A DNA stretch of 64,000 nucleotides from Hymenopellis radicata (lineage: Eukaryota > Basidiomycota > Agaricomycetes > Agaricales > Physalacriaceae), in assembly GCA_015501595.1 (NCBI GenBank), contig JADNRX010000108.1:87654-151653 (forward strand). The letters are read 5' to 3'. Both the position numbers and the translations under genes were made by a program. Under the pieces are notes generated by a model. It made no database searches. It saw only the letters and a program-made list of their open reading frames with translations, and was not told where the DNA came from. Of the stretch, positions 11,409 through 22,816 are shown in pieces; the stretch's first letter is position 1; every line of letters begins with the position of its first letter.

Positions 11409-11986
11409 TCAAGTTGCACGTGTGGTATCGAAACAGATCACTGCAGATGGTACAGAACTGGTTTGTTTTCCTTGAGCCATAGACTTTCTCCTTCCTGTCG
11501 CCAATAGCATGTGGCGGTATAATTCCATTCTCCTCCAAAGCTTGGGCTAGTGATCAACCGATTAGGAGTGGATTGGTGCCGAACGTCAAACTCACATCTC
11601 CATCCGAGACTTCCACCTCCCAGTTCAAGCCGCGATCTTTGGTGAAAGGCTTAAGTGCAGCCTCATACATGTCCATAAACACGAGTTTGCGTTCATCACT
11701 GAACATCCACGTGTTAGTGGGCGGTATCAGGACTGGTAAGGTGTGGAATTTACTTGGGGAATTGTCTCGCCAGGTGATGCACCACGACGCGCACAAAGTC
11801 CTTTGTCGGCTTCCCGCCAACAAAGTAATCCTCCTGCTTCACGTCGATGAACAGTACAACGACGTAGAACGCGGGTATAGGCGCGGTGATACGCTTGGTG
11901 TAGATGTCGGTTATGGCCTCTGCAAGCTTAGCCTTGTCTTCCGCGGAGTAGAGGTTAGGGGGGACGTAGAATCGGTGGAGAGGCAT
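11409..11986 (-). CDS. Tautomerase_3 family protein (putative oxalocrotonate tautomerase-like), altered C-terminus
   Basis: Three exons, 11986-11754, 11698-11596 and 11546-11409, with 55- and 49-nt introns, about 157 residues. It starts MPLHRFYVPPNLYSAEDK, with the family's N-terminal proline exposed after Met removal; Pro2 is the catalytic base in tautomerases. It continues with AFYVVVLFIDV and YFVGGKPTKDFVRVVVHHLARQF. Exon 2 encodes FMDMYEAALKPFTKDRGLNWEVEVSDGD. The last exon begins PKLW as in the neighbour at 12457-13016. One base is then missing and one extra base appears about 45 nt later, so about 16 residues, including the expected ENGIIPPHA, are read in the wrong frame. The first two exons are conserved, so the core fold may be intact. 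It is a tandem paralogue of the next gene. Confidence 0.8.
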
Positions 11987-12456
11987 CGGGTCGCTAGAAC
12001 GTGTGAAAACAGGAAATCTGAGCAGGGTAAAATGTGGATGTGTTCAGGTTGGCGGATTGGTGAGTGAGGTCCTGTTTCTTTTATACCGGCCAACTCCCAT
12101 CCGACCCTTCTATTTGTCGTATGTCACAGGTTGGTCGAGTCTGATAAAGCCTAGCGTACAAGACGCCGATGACCGGATTTGTTCTGACAAATTTTCATCG
12201 GGCGGTGAAAGTGTGCTATTGTGAGGAGTAGGGCGAGGCTAGGGTAGGAAAGTGCTTTGTCGGCGTCTGGGGATGTCGGTCAAGGCAAGGCATTCAATGC
12301 GCGAATGAGACCGTTCCTTAAAGATGTCACGTTGACGCTTGACGATTGTGGCACGCCTGCGCGCCCCGCAGGTGCGTTAATAATAAGTGTGCCAAAATGG
12401 AAGGACCTTTGAATTGAACGAGCATAACGTTTTGCAACCGACATATATCAATGCAT

Positions 12457-13016
12457 TTAGAGTTTCGTGCGATATGGAATCGGCCTATTTTCTCTCTTCC
12501 ACAGATCCTCTGCCTCTTTGTCACGGACAGCGTGAGGTGGAATAAGACCATTCTCTCTCCAGAGCTTGGGCTATCAAGATCCAATCAGCATAGACTCGGA
12601 ACTAGGCGGTAGGCCTAAGGAACTCTCACATCTTCATCTGAAACCGCGACCTCCCAGTCCAACCCACGGTCCTTGGTGAAAGGCTTGATAGCGTCTTCGT
12701 ACATGTCCATGAACGTCACCTTCTTCTCGTCACTAGAGGGCGAAAACGAGCGCAAGTCAGTGAGACTGTCCTCGGGACAAATAAGTAAGAAAACCTACTT
12801 CTCGAACTGCCTCGCCAAATGGTGCACCAAGATACGCACGAAGCCCTTGGTCGAATTTCCACCAACAAAACAATTCTCTTGATCCACCTCGATGAATAAC
12901 ACAACGACGTAGAAACGAGGAATGAAGGTATAGACGTTCGTGATAGCCTCGGCAAGTTTAGCCTTGTCCTCTGCGGTATACAGGTTGGGAGGGATATAGA
13001 ATCGGTGGAGGGGCAT
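12457..13016 (-). CDS. Tautomerase_3 family protein
   Basis: Three exons, 13016-12799, 12732-12630 and 12570-12457, with 66- and 59-nt introns, 144 residues, complete. The sequence opens MPLHRFYIPPNLYTAEDK, then FYVVVLFIEV, CFVGGNSTKGFVRILVHHLARQF, FMDMYEDAIKPFTKDRGLDWEVAVSDED and a C-terminus PKLWRENGLIPPHAV ... RENRPIPY. The intron positions are identical to those of the paralogue at 11409-11986, so the pair arose by tandem duplication. The family resembles 4-oxalocrotonate tautomerases with Pro2 as the likely catalytic residue; the physiological substrate in fungi is not known. The gene appears fully intact. Confidence 0.87.
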
Positions 13017-14334
13017 TTTGTGAGTTTAAATCGATGCTTGTGGGAAGTGCAGGTTTCTGAGCTAGTTTCAACAAGGCGGCCTATCTTTTATACGCCAAAA
13101 AATAGGATGTGGCGTAGTCTGAGGTATTGCGGCGGAAAGGACTCGGGGATAAGCCTTATGAAGCCCGTGTGGTGTGGTTATAAACAATCACCGATGGCCG
13201 AGGGGACAACCTGAAGATTTAGGAGTTTCAATGTGCTAGTAAAGCGGCTTCATCAGTCGACACGAATTCTAGACGGCATACGAGGTTACTTTGACGTCTT
13301 TGTATGCGTCTGCCAGCACCAGAATTATCTTGCGATTCGGGGTAGTATGCGATGCCGCACCGACCGCACTATCAGAGATTCAGGTTGGTAACGTGACATC
13401 TATAACGCAAAGACCCACCTCTTTACCAAAGTCATCAGACTGCTGACTGACAGAAGTTCAAAAATAAGACCCACAGCATCTTCATCAATAGAAGAGGTGT
13501 ACACACAGTATCGGGCATTGTAGTCATCTCGTAGCAGAATGGAAAGCGACGAACATGGGAACAGATGTATATACAGAACGCCATCGTTGCTGATCTTGAT
13601 GATGCATTTTTCAGTCTCCTTGACACTCTGCAGCGCGTCAGGCGGCCGACTGACATATCCTTTATCCATCGCCTTGAGCAGGCGCAGAAGCCAAGTCCTA
13701 CAGCAATATTCCGATCGCGGTTTTCCTTTACGCTAGAAGACCCATGCGGAGTATTCGCGAAGACAGTACCTGCCAGCTAGTCCGGAAGACGTCTAATGGC
13801 GGCATACGAATGCCCAAGATTTTGGGCAGGCGAAAGTGGCGAAGTAAGAGGTTTGCAATCTGCACAGACTTGGCGGTACTTTGGAAGGGATTCTGCGGTC
13901 TAGGCTTTCCTGGAATTTTATCAGCATGCTTACCGGAGTGTTGACAGCAAAATGGAGTCTGAGCTATGAGCTGGAGCTATGAGGAGGTAATACACGATGG
14001 AGGCAAGACCAAAACGCGATCGACAAAACATGTACAAATCGTGAGGTGAGGGAGGAGTCAAGCCATCTTGCGTCCGAAGGAGGTCTCGGGCCATTTCACT
14101 GTACGGGCCGGGGGTACTGTATCATTCGTTTACCGTTACGTACATGTAAAGCGACTCTCTTTTCCCTGTCATCATTGAAACTGTTCTATCGTGTTCAACC
14201 AGCAGCACTCGATACTGAGATCTCTCTGGATTTCCGCCTGGTCAGTGACGGTATTCTGCGCATTTTGTAGCCTAAGCGTTTTCCAGACAGCCATAGCAGA
14301 CCCAAACTCCGTCCAACTCCACCTCCTTCATACT
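13017..14334. other. Intergenic region between tautomerase pair and F-box gene
   Basis: About 1.3 kb. A minus-strand open frame at 13669-13400 ends at a plausible donor (GTAAAG near 13425) and could be an exon of an unknown short gene, but I see no motif and no convincing partner exon. The rest contains only short frames. The promoter of the tautomerase gene at 13016 is expected at its left end. Confidence 0.35.
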
Positions 14335-16023
14335 ATGGCACCTTCACCATACGCGAACGCCTCTTTCCCCCGTCGTAGCCTTCATCATAAACGTGAATAT
14401 GAGGCCCTCATTACTCGCATTTATACATCCGGCTCTCCTGTGGCGGAAGACGAAATCTGCCATATCGAGAACGCTGTTTTACCTGTTCTCAATCAGGATG
14501 TCGCGTCAATCAATGGCAGTATCGCCTCCTTACAGTCGATTCTCGACTCCATGAAGGAGGAGCGCGCAGCGTTGAAGAGTCTAGAGAAAGGCTACAAGAC
14601 TTTTGTCCCCCATACCGCGCTATTCCTAGCGACATCTGGCATGAAATATTTTCGCACAGGCTTGCGCTAGGATCTTCTAACTCATGTCAAGCGTCTGGTC
14701 CAATTTGGCGTCTAAGCCAGGTCTGCCGGACTTGGCGCAACGTCGCTCTGTCTTACTATTCTGCCTGGTGCACGATCGAGTTCGACTTCATGGAACGTAC
14801 ATCTGAGGACGATGCACCGATCCTAGAACTCGTCCTACAACGCTCGCATCAGCGGCCATTGAGTGTTACGCTCACCGGGTGCTGTTGTGAACCCGACAGT
14901 GATTTGGTTCGGGCTCCCCTGAAACATCTTTTCGCTGAGTCCCATCGTTGGCAGTCACTCAACTTGACTGAATTCGATCCACCGTCATTGTACCAGTCGC
15001 TCCGCGGGCGGCTTCCCCAGCTGGAATCACTGATCTTCTATTATGATGGGGATGACAGACCGGTCTTGCATATTTTCAATGATTGTCCGTGTCTTACCCG
15101 AGTGTCGCTGCTTGGAAACCGAGCACACGTTGATCTTCCTGTGGCGCAGCTTACGGAGTTGTGTCTTAAGGAAGGTGAGGATGAGTGTTGGTGGAGAGTC
15201 GATGATGTTGGCGCGTATTGGCATTTAATTGAAGAGTGCCAGTCTCTTCAAACCCTCCACATATCATGCTTGTCGGACATCTCGGATGACGAGGATTACT
15301 ACTCACCGTTATCCATGATCACCCACCCGAATATCTGCAAGATCGATATTGATTGCATGGGCTTGATGGACAAGCTCACGCTCCCTCGATTACAGGAGGC
15401 TGCGCTTGCTCACGATTACAACTGCCGAGCTGTCATATATTCTCTACATCAGTTCGAAGACTTCTACATCGTTCGAACAGCGCAAGAACCATCAGCACCT
15501 TGAAGATTCATGACGTCTCGCTGATGTCGTGGGATTCGAATGGTTCGCTACGCTCCCACCTTCTTCGCGAGGTTCTTTCCCAGACAATGAACCTCCATAC
15601 GTTGGACCTCGGTGTCGAGTTGTTAAGAGATAGAACACCAGATGCTTTGGCGATTGCACAAATAACGGAGCTTGTGGAAGCGCTGAATGAGGTGGCTTTT
15701 CTCCCTCGTCTTTCTTCACTTAGGATCGACCTGCGAGGTCATATGTCAAATACTGTCACGTATTTCGGGCGCACGAAGGGTTTTGTTTCTATGGTCAAGG
15801 CTCGCTGGGAAGGGGATCGATCGCTGGGCTTAGTATACTCGAGACATTGCACTTCTCTGTGACCTCGGAGAGTCTCCGGAAGGTGTACGATCCACATTTT
15901 GACCGGCAACGTCCACAAAATATCCATCACGGATTCAGCGATGCAGAGATTGATATTCTTCGAGCGTTGGTCAAGGAACGGATGGACCTTTCATTCCGAT
16001 TCTCTGGTCGTGAAATCTTGTAA
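14335..16023 (+). pseudogene. F-box/LRR-like gene broken by three frame shifts
   Basis: An Agaricomycete-style F-box protein. It has a coiled N-terminus (IENAVLPVLNQDVASINGSI) followed by an F-box segment RAIPSDIWHEIFSHRLAL and the conserved WRLSQVCRTWRNVALSYYSAW. A leucine-rich repeat-like region follows (CLTRVSLLGNRAHVDLPVAQ, LQTLHISCLSD, LHTLDLGVELL). The reading moves through three frames, with changes at about 14610, 15475 and 15830; each is explained by one missing base. The final frame ends at TAA 16021-16023 with FRFSGREIL. No splice sites resolve the shifts. F-box proteins of this type normally recruit substrates to SCF ubiquitin ligases. Three independent shifts favour a decaying paralogue; sequencing error is the alternative. 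Confidence 0.78.
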
Positions 16024-16175
16024 TCGATTTGGGCAGGAGGTAGAAGATATTTGGCATCTATGACTAGCTTTACAACCTGAAGATTAACGAACGGTGTAGG
16101 TCTCCATGTGGCGCTAAGTACTTGTTCTTTGACTACAATGAAATGAAGCAACGGGGGCGCCATCCATCATCTTGT

Positions 16176-17705
16176 TCATGTCAATGTTATCCCCATAGAT
16201 GTCAATGTAGATGCTAAATTGTCTTCAAGTATCTGAATTTCTTCGAGCGGGCCGCCTTCATCGCCTTCTTCACCAATAACCATGAGATTCTTTCGTGCAG
16301 CTTCCAGGTAGTTACGGAACACGTCGACCGGGCGCTGGTTCATCAGAACTTGTACTTGTTGAGAATCTCATCACTAGTCAGCATTGCGTTCCATGACGTT
16401 TTGGCTAGTTCTAGAAGATGCATGCCTAGAAGCGACTAGTTAGTGAGTACGAAAATTTAAAACTTCAACACACCAATTTGGGGATAGTTTTCCGGGTATA
16501 TGAGCTTGTACACCCACAGTACGATCTCGCCAGTGACCAGCGCTTGAGGGAATGGCCCATCGTGTGACTGATCGCTGAACGACTTTGTCATCCTCGTCAG
16601 GAAGTCTTCGTTGAAAACGAATCTCAACGTTTCCGGAAGCTTCCTCTTCCCATTGAACAGCTCCGCACTTGTACACGGCATGAACTCCTTCAGTGCCATG
16701 ATCATGGGTGAAAAATTCCTTGGTGGTTGCGGTATGGCGTGCATGTCCCAGTCACCAAACGACTGGAAGAATTTACACGAGGGACAGTCGCATAAGAATC
16801 CATAGGTGTACCCGAGGGTCTCTGTCCTCTTTTGTATGAGCGCCGGATCCATGTAGGGTATGAAGATCTACTCCGGAACATGAGATGTGAAATCGAAGAA
16901 ATACCGCGACAAACCTCTTCACCCTCAGCAATATCCGCGAGCGCCACGATCTCCATACGCACCGGGGCGCCCCGCTGTATGATATACTTTGCTGCTGCAT
17001 TCGGCACGCAGCTGTGATTGAAGACGCGACTCGCCAGCGGGTATATTCCATGCGCATACGTCGTATAATGGGAATGTAGCGCAAAATTGTTTCTTCCAAA
17101 ACGCTGGTAGAGCTGCTCCCAGAGGTTTCTGTCGTTAGGCGAGTATCGCCCGCTCAAGGGGCAGATATCCACGGCGGGTACTACGCAGGATGGGTCGCGC
17201 ATCATGGAAATGACGAGATTGAGCTCGGAGCGCGGGTCTTCCAGGCCGTCACCGTTGCCCATCGAGGACATTAGATGAGAGCATAGAAGAAGATTCATTT
17301 TTTCATGGGTCGGGAGAGATTGGTAGCCAGACGAAGCAGACCAAGAGTTGAAGGCCTTGCACATCCTCTTGTGAACACGCTTCCAATGTAATGTTTGGCC
17401 TATGTATGTCACTGGGTCAATTACAACCTGGTCCAACAATGATGCTTACAATTCGCGTCGCAGTAGTAATACGACGCGCATCCTTTGCAGCGGTGGAGGG
17501 AAGATGACTTGGTATGGCAAAAGTCGCATCGTTTGCCTTTTTCCGCAAAGAGAAGCACGGAAGAGGTAGGATCTACAGACAAGATGACGGATCCAGCAAA
17601 GAAATGACGCGTGGACATGGCTCTGTCGCGCACGACGACTGGATCCTTGTCCGCAACAAGGCGAATATTGGGCCCAGGTTCAATAATGGGTGGGGTCCAG
17701 GACAT
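16176..17705 (-). CDS. SET and MYND domain protein (SMYD-type lysine methyltransferase)
   Basis: Four exons. Exon 1 is 17705-17450, exon 2 17399-16915, exon 3 16867 to about 16491, and exon 4 begins near 16432 with GMHLLELAKTSWNAML. The MYND zinc finger shows CDFC, CKGC, CDANC and HKRMC spacings. The SET core has RVFNHSCVPNAA (the Asn-His-Ser-Cys motif that binds S-adenosylmethionine) and EGEEIFIPYMDPAL, rebuilt over the 47-nt intron 16868-16914. A post-SET cysteine cluster CDCPSC follows. The frame stops at 16343-16345, but one frame over the family C-terminus continues as NQRPVDVFRNYLEAARKN to TGA at 16176, implying a missing base near 16350. The role is methylation of lysines in histone or other proteins (family knowledge). 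The start at MSWTPP is the first in-frame ATG. Confidence 0.85.
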
Positions 17706-17858
17706 GATGGTCAGGAGCAAGATGGTCGCGAAGATCGCGTCAGCCTTGAACACGATCACCTTACTTGTCAAGGTAAGCGAGTAAGACAGATATTGTACTC
17801 TAGATATGTTCCCTAGATAGTGATTTGTCGTACTACTCGATAATTCCCAGCAAATCGT

Positions 17859-20840
17859 TTACTTTCTCCCAGCTCGTCTCTTCTCTTTCGCCTTCTCCCT
17901 CTCCATGCCCTTCTCCTCCGCTCTCTCCCCTTCAATGGTTCCATACACCTTCCGCATACTTTCCAGGTACTGCTTATCCTTCTCCTTCTGCTTCTCCTGC
18001 TGTACTGATGCCAAAAACTTGGCATCCTTTCGCAATTCCCTGATAGCTCCCTTCTTCTCCTTCTTATACTGGTTGCGCAATTTCGCAGCTTCGTTCCGCT
18101 CGTGGTCGGGATCCTGGTGACGCAGGTAGGACGAGGACGTGCTTTCGAATTTGGGAATGTACGTGGGAATCGGGATGGGTTTATGCGCTTGGAGGGCGAG
18201 AGGTTTGCGCGCTTGGCGGGAGAACTTGAGCAAGCGTTTGAGGGTGTCTTGAACGGAGGAAAGTTTAGTCTGTGGAAAACATGTGAGTAACAGGAAGAAC
18301 GAGGAAACAAGCAAAATATACCTGAAGCGTTTCGTGAAGTTTCTTCTGCTTGGAAATATGCTTCAGAATAGCTGCAATAGGTTCAAATAACTCGATAAAG
18401 CCCTCGAGTGCTTTGTATAGATCGGCATAACGCCCTAGCAAGTCAAGCGCGATGCGCAATAGACCCGCCTTTGCATACTAGACGGTTCGGTCTGCGCCAA
18501 CACCTCCAATAGATCGACCTTTTCCGGTGCTGCACTCTTGGAATCGACAGTCAAAGTCTTGCATGTCTCAGATTTGAAATCCGGAGAAGGAAACGATCCG
18601 GGCAATGAAGTTGCATCCTTGTAATCTGTCGGCGCAAGGTGCAGTACCGTGTTCACCAAGAAATTTACTGCTTCCGGAATCAATCTCTTCGACAGTTTCT
18701 CGTACTGAAGGAACAAGGATGTGACGAACAGCCCGCTGGCTATATCAGAATGTGACCGTATGCGCGCCAAGCCGAGGTAGGCGCCCATAAGGACCCTCGC
18801 AGGAGATACAACGGCGTGATTAAGATCGCTCGTCGACCATGTAACGCCAGTGATGCGAAGGAGAGTGAGTTCTGGTAAGCGAGGCCAGGTCTTGGCTTCA
18901 TGATTGAGCGCGCCCTTAGATAGGCCGCGATTAAGATTTTTGTGCATGAGCGTGAGCTTCCTGACGAAGAATTCGGCAGATTGGACTGGGTAGGCTTTGG
19001 TGAGGGCGAGGAGATGTGGGAGAAGCGCTGAGACGTCGTTTACTTGAGGGACAGGGAGAGAACAGAGGTAAAGGATATGATCGATTAGAACTCCAGTTAA
19101 CGCCTTGAAACGGTATCAAGTCAGGAAGGAGAAATGTAGAGCAACGAATGACTGACCTGTAGCTTGAACTTGTTCTCGGGCGCAAGACTGGTGTGATGCA
19201 GTTTACGTATCCGCTCTAGGACGGTCGGAACGTCGCTGTCATCAATCCCAGCTATAACCTCCAAAAACTCTTCGTGCGTTGAAGGACAATCAAAAGTAAA
19301 TGGCAGTTCCTTGGTGACTGGCGGTTTCGTTTTCTTTGGCTTCTTTGATTGAGCCGCAGTAAGCTCTTCCTGTTCAGAAATATCACCGGCTTCTTCGTCA
19401 TCGTCACTTTCCTCTCCATCATCATCCTCGTCGGAGTCGCCTTCCCCGTCCTCGTCGTCTTCGTCAGACGATCCAGCTAAAGCACCCGACGCCGATGTCT
19501 CTCCCAAACCGGTTCCAATACCTGCCCAGCCTTCTTCCTCATCGGCATCAACGAAATCGTCATCCAAATCATCTGCCTCTCCTCTCCGTCGTTTCCCCTT
19601 GCGCAACTTCCCTTCATCTTCACTGTCACTGTCATCCAAACCCTGCATGCGCTTCTGACGCTTGTGTTCTGCCTTCTCCAGAGCCTCTTTCTCTTCCCGC
19701 GCAAGCTCTTCTTCAGTTTTCGTGCGATCTTTGGGTTTGGCACGTTTGTCAAACGCAAGTTCACGAACATGTTGGTCGTAATCAGCATTTTGAACTACTA
19801 GGTCTTTCAGGGGATCCAAGGCGGTAGTTTCGTTAATTGGAACATCGTCCTTGGCGATGGCCGAGGTGGAGGCCACGGGAGCAAAGATCAAGTCGCGTAG
19901 AGAAGCGAACTCGTCGTCGAGTTCATGACGGACAGCGTCTTCCTTCTCTCGGTCCATTTGTCGCATAAGCTAAAGAATGTTAGCTTGAGTATCAAGTTCC
20001 AAGGAGTCTATATACCTTGTGCTCTTTACTTTTAGCCATAACTTCGGCCATGACCTCTGCTTTAGACTTCTTCCTGGGTGGCTGAAAATCTCATGAGTAA
20101 ACAGAATAGGACGAGTAATAACGGCAACCTCTTCGCTTTCTTCATCCTCTTCGTCGTCATCAAAGCCTCCAAAGTGTGTCTTCTGAACGATCTCCCGGGC
20201 TATCTGACCTAGAAAGACATTAGAGGGGTGTTACTAGAATTAAGAATCCGCCTGCCTTGCGCATCGTCATCCTCCTCCTCGTCAAGAACCATTCCAACGT
20301 CATCAAAGTCATCCATCTTGGACAAACTTTGACCATAATGGGTCAATTCGTCCTCGTCCTCAAGGTTAAATGCAACACCCTTGGACGCCCTCTGTCGTTC
20401 CCGCGTAAACCGTTCCAGCATGCGATCCTCCAAACTCATAGATGGGTCGTTTTCACCAAATCGTCTGTCGACGATACCACCAGCGCGGTCCTTTTCCTGA
20501 TATTCCTTCAACAAGGTTTTTTTGCGCTGCATTTCATGTTATCTCGATTCAGAATAGTTGGCGTTATTCACACCTGCTCCAAGCCAGCCATTTTGCTCTG
20601 GGCAGGCTTTCCCGTGACGCCTTTCAGCTTCCTGCCTCCGACATCGTGCTTCAACTTTGTAACCTTGGTATCGAACGGATTCAGCTTTTGATTGATTTCC
20701 GCGAGTTTGCTCTCTCGTTTCGCCTTGTCATTTCCCTGTACGCTATTCGACCGTTTCCGTTTGGTTCCATGGGGTTTTCCGGTAATACCAGCCTGTGATA
20801 AGGCTGACTTTAATTGGGAAAGCTGAGAGCCCTTCGCCAT
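17859..20840 (-). CDS. NOP14: Nucleolar protein 14, 40S ribosome biogenesis factor
   Basis: Eight exons: 20840-20574, 20526-20256, 20208-20129, 20081-20016, 19969-19157, 19103-18519, 18477-18322 and 18269-17859, giving about 882 residues, the usual Nop14 size. The N-terminus MAKGSQLSQLKSALSQAGI leads to KLNPFDTKVTKLKHDVGGRK and DRRFGENDPSMSLEDRMLERF, which are hallmark Nop14 blocks. A long acidic region follows (about residues 330-400), then the helical C-terminal part (YADLYKALEGFIELFEPI) and a Lys/Arg-rich tail. Nop14 is a component of the SSU processome needed for 18S rRNA maturation in the nucleolus. Intron 20209-20255 uses a GC donor. Intron 18478-18518 would be only 41 nt; a missing base near 18482 is the alternative reading. 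Several antisense frames over the acidic region are composition artefacts. Confidence 0.93.
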
Positions 20841-21106
20841 GACGGAGGACGGGAAGATTTTTTCGGTGCATCGGTCCGGTTTCGATCGCTTCTGGCTTAC
20901 AACCGATCGACTTGTCGAAAGCCTTACATCTCACTCCTCTTCGTCAAGCTAGTGAGACATGAAATGAACCATCGATGTTATGGTGGATTTGAAAAACGTT
21001 TGACCTTTCCTCTAGTTATCTGAACCATTTTGCCCATGTATACATAAGTACAACTCGTTCATCCACATAAAACACCTTCCTGCTGGCATTTTAGTACCAG
21101 ACACAT

Positions 21107-22033
21107 TCAAGGTGATGTAAAAGCTGGCCATTTGTCCCATTTCACGCCCGTACGACCAATCAGTTCTCCCAGTATATTTGGAAGAGAACCACCTCCGGAC
21201 ATTGAAAGTTGTACGAAGGTAGGTAGATACCCGTAGTCACACACCCCGTTGGCAAGCATATACTTAATATAGGTATAATTATGAGAGATGAACAATTTGA
21301 CCACGTTCGACGGAGTGGCCGATACATCAAGGCCGATGTAAGAAATGAAGAAGTCGGCGTCCATCTCGTAATCTCTATAAGTACGGAGGGCAGGGGACGA
21401 AATGGGTGTCTGCACCGGATTAGACAGGCTGAACGTACATAGCTTGTGACTCACTCAAGAACAAATTCAATTTCCCCAATGCGAAATGACATGTCGTCCC
21501 CGGCGTGCCCCAAAGTGCGCGTGTAACAGCATCGCTCAAGGAACGTTCCTTTCCCAAACGCCTGACAATGCGCAGTGAGTCTGAGTGACGCGAGACCAGC
21601 TGCGAGACCTAGTTGGCCACATGGCCCTTTGGAGCCGCTGTTCATCATGTGTACTTGCACCAACCTCACAGGGACTGATGATTTCAAGTTGTCCTCATCC
21701 CATGTCAAGGTCGACATGTCTATCAAATTTGAAATCAATGGACGATTCGGAGATTGCGAGCAGGAGAGCGGAGCACATACTCGAACTATCAGTATGCCAT
21801 TACATCATAATCGCGGGTCGCACTTGAATACGCAACAGTGGCGTCTGTCGGTAACGCGTGCGATGGCGTCAAAGATAATTACCTTTTGAGTTCGCTATCG
21901 TCAAATTAAGATTCTCACGAGCATATGTTTGCGCCCTGCATGGGAGATACACGCACATGGTGTCGTGTTCAGTGACCTGCGCATCAACACATCGTGAACA
22001 TCATGCCTGACATACTTCCGATTTGGCACCCAT
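21107..22033 (-). CDS. Possible uncharacterised protein, four predicted exons
   Basis: A proposed gene with exons 22033-22016, 21976-21883, 21719-21455 and 21374-21107, giving about 214 residues in one frame. Introns of 39, 163 and 80 nt all have GT-AG ends; the last joins GEIEFVLE to DYEMDADFFISYIGLD. The two larger exons have little overlap with competing frames and look coding. The first exon and the 39-nt intron are uncertain, and the start could lie elsewhere. No domain is recognised; cysteines are few and there is no signal peptide. It is divergent from NOP14, with about 270 bp between the NOP14 start and this stop. Confidence 0.4.
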
Positions 22034-22816
22034 CGGACATAAATGCCTAGGATCGACGTCAAACGCCAGGGCTTATTATCTGGGTGTGACCTGGAACCTT
22101 GAATGCAGATCAGAAAGACTAATTACACGACTTTGCGAGATAAGGGCGAAGAGAGCTGCTGAGCCTGTATTATGTAGATTTGTCTCGTTGACAAGATTTG
22201 GCAGGAAGACATCACAACAGTGGCCGAGACGTCGTTGAGTCCGTCATGAAGCAGTACAACGCACTGCTTTGGACAGTCAAGATCAGTCTACTGGACGACG
22301 TCGGAGGGTGGACGCACGGAACCATAGTGATAAGTGTCATGGCCGTTTCGGGACGTCGTGAGCCGTGAGCTTTGCGTTCAAGGTAGATTGGAAAAGTAGG
22401 AGGACCGCGTCCTGCGTAGACACTGATTAGGGAAGACCTTGGCTGAAGAGTTTACTCGGTCCAGCGGGTGGTGGTGTGCGTCAGAGAATGCGAGAGAAGA
22501 ATTTCACACCAACTCTTAGGCGATTGCAAAGGAGAGATAAGAGGTATCGTTGAGAGTCTATGGCAGCAGTAACATTGAGCATCGCGCGTTCGACGGGCAA
22601 GAAGAAGTAGGACGGGTAAGGTATGATCGACGCAGCAGATCAGGTTAGGGTTACCGGTCCTTGCTACCGAGCCGCCGCATGTTGGCCGCATGGAACGCGG
22701 GTGTACGTGATTCTTGGCTCTCATCATCGATTTCATGTGCAGACTGGCCTGGGAGCTACTTATATCGTGGCCGCTGTGGCCTTGCGCGGTTCTTTCTTCT
22801 CTCTGCCACCTGGAGA

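Noticed and set aside
19495..19827. 110-codon plus-strand frame opposite NOP14
   Set aside because: Antisense of the acidic Asp/Glu-rich NOP14 segment; the codon pattern explains the open frame.
22644..22655. TTAGGG telomere-like hexamer
   Set aside because: Only one copy, with no tandem array; the CCCTAACCC near 10383 is part of a coding frame.
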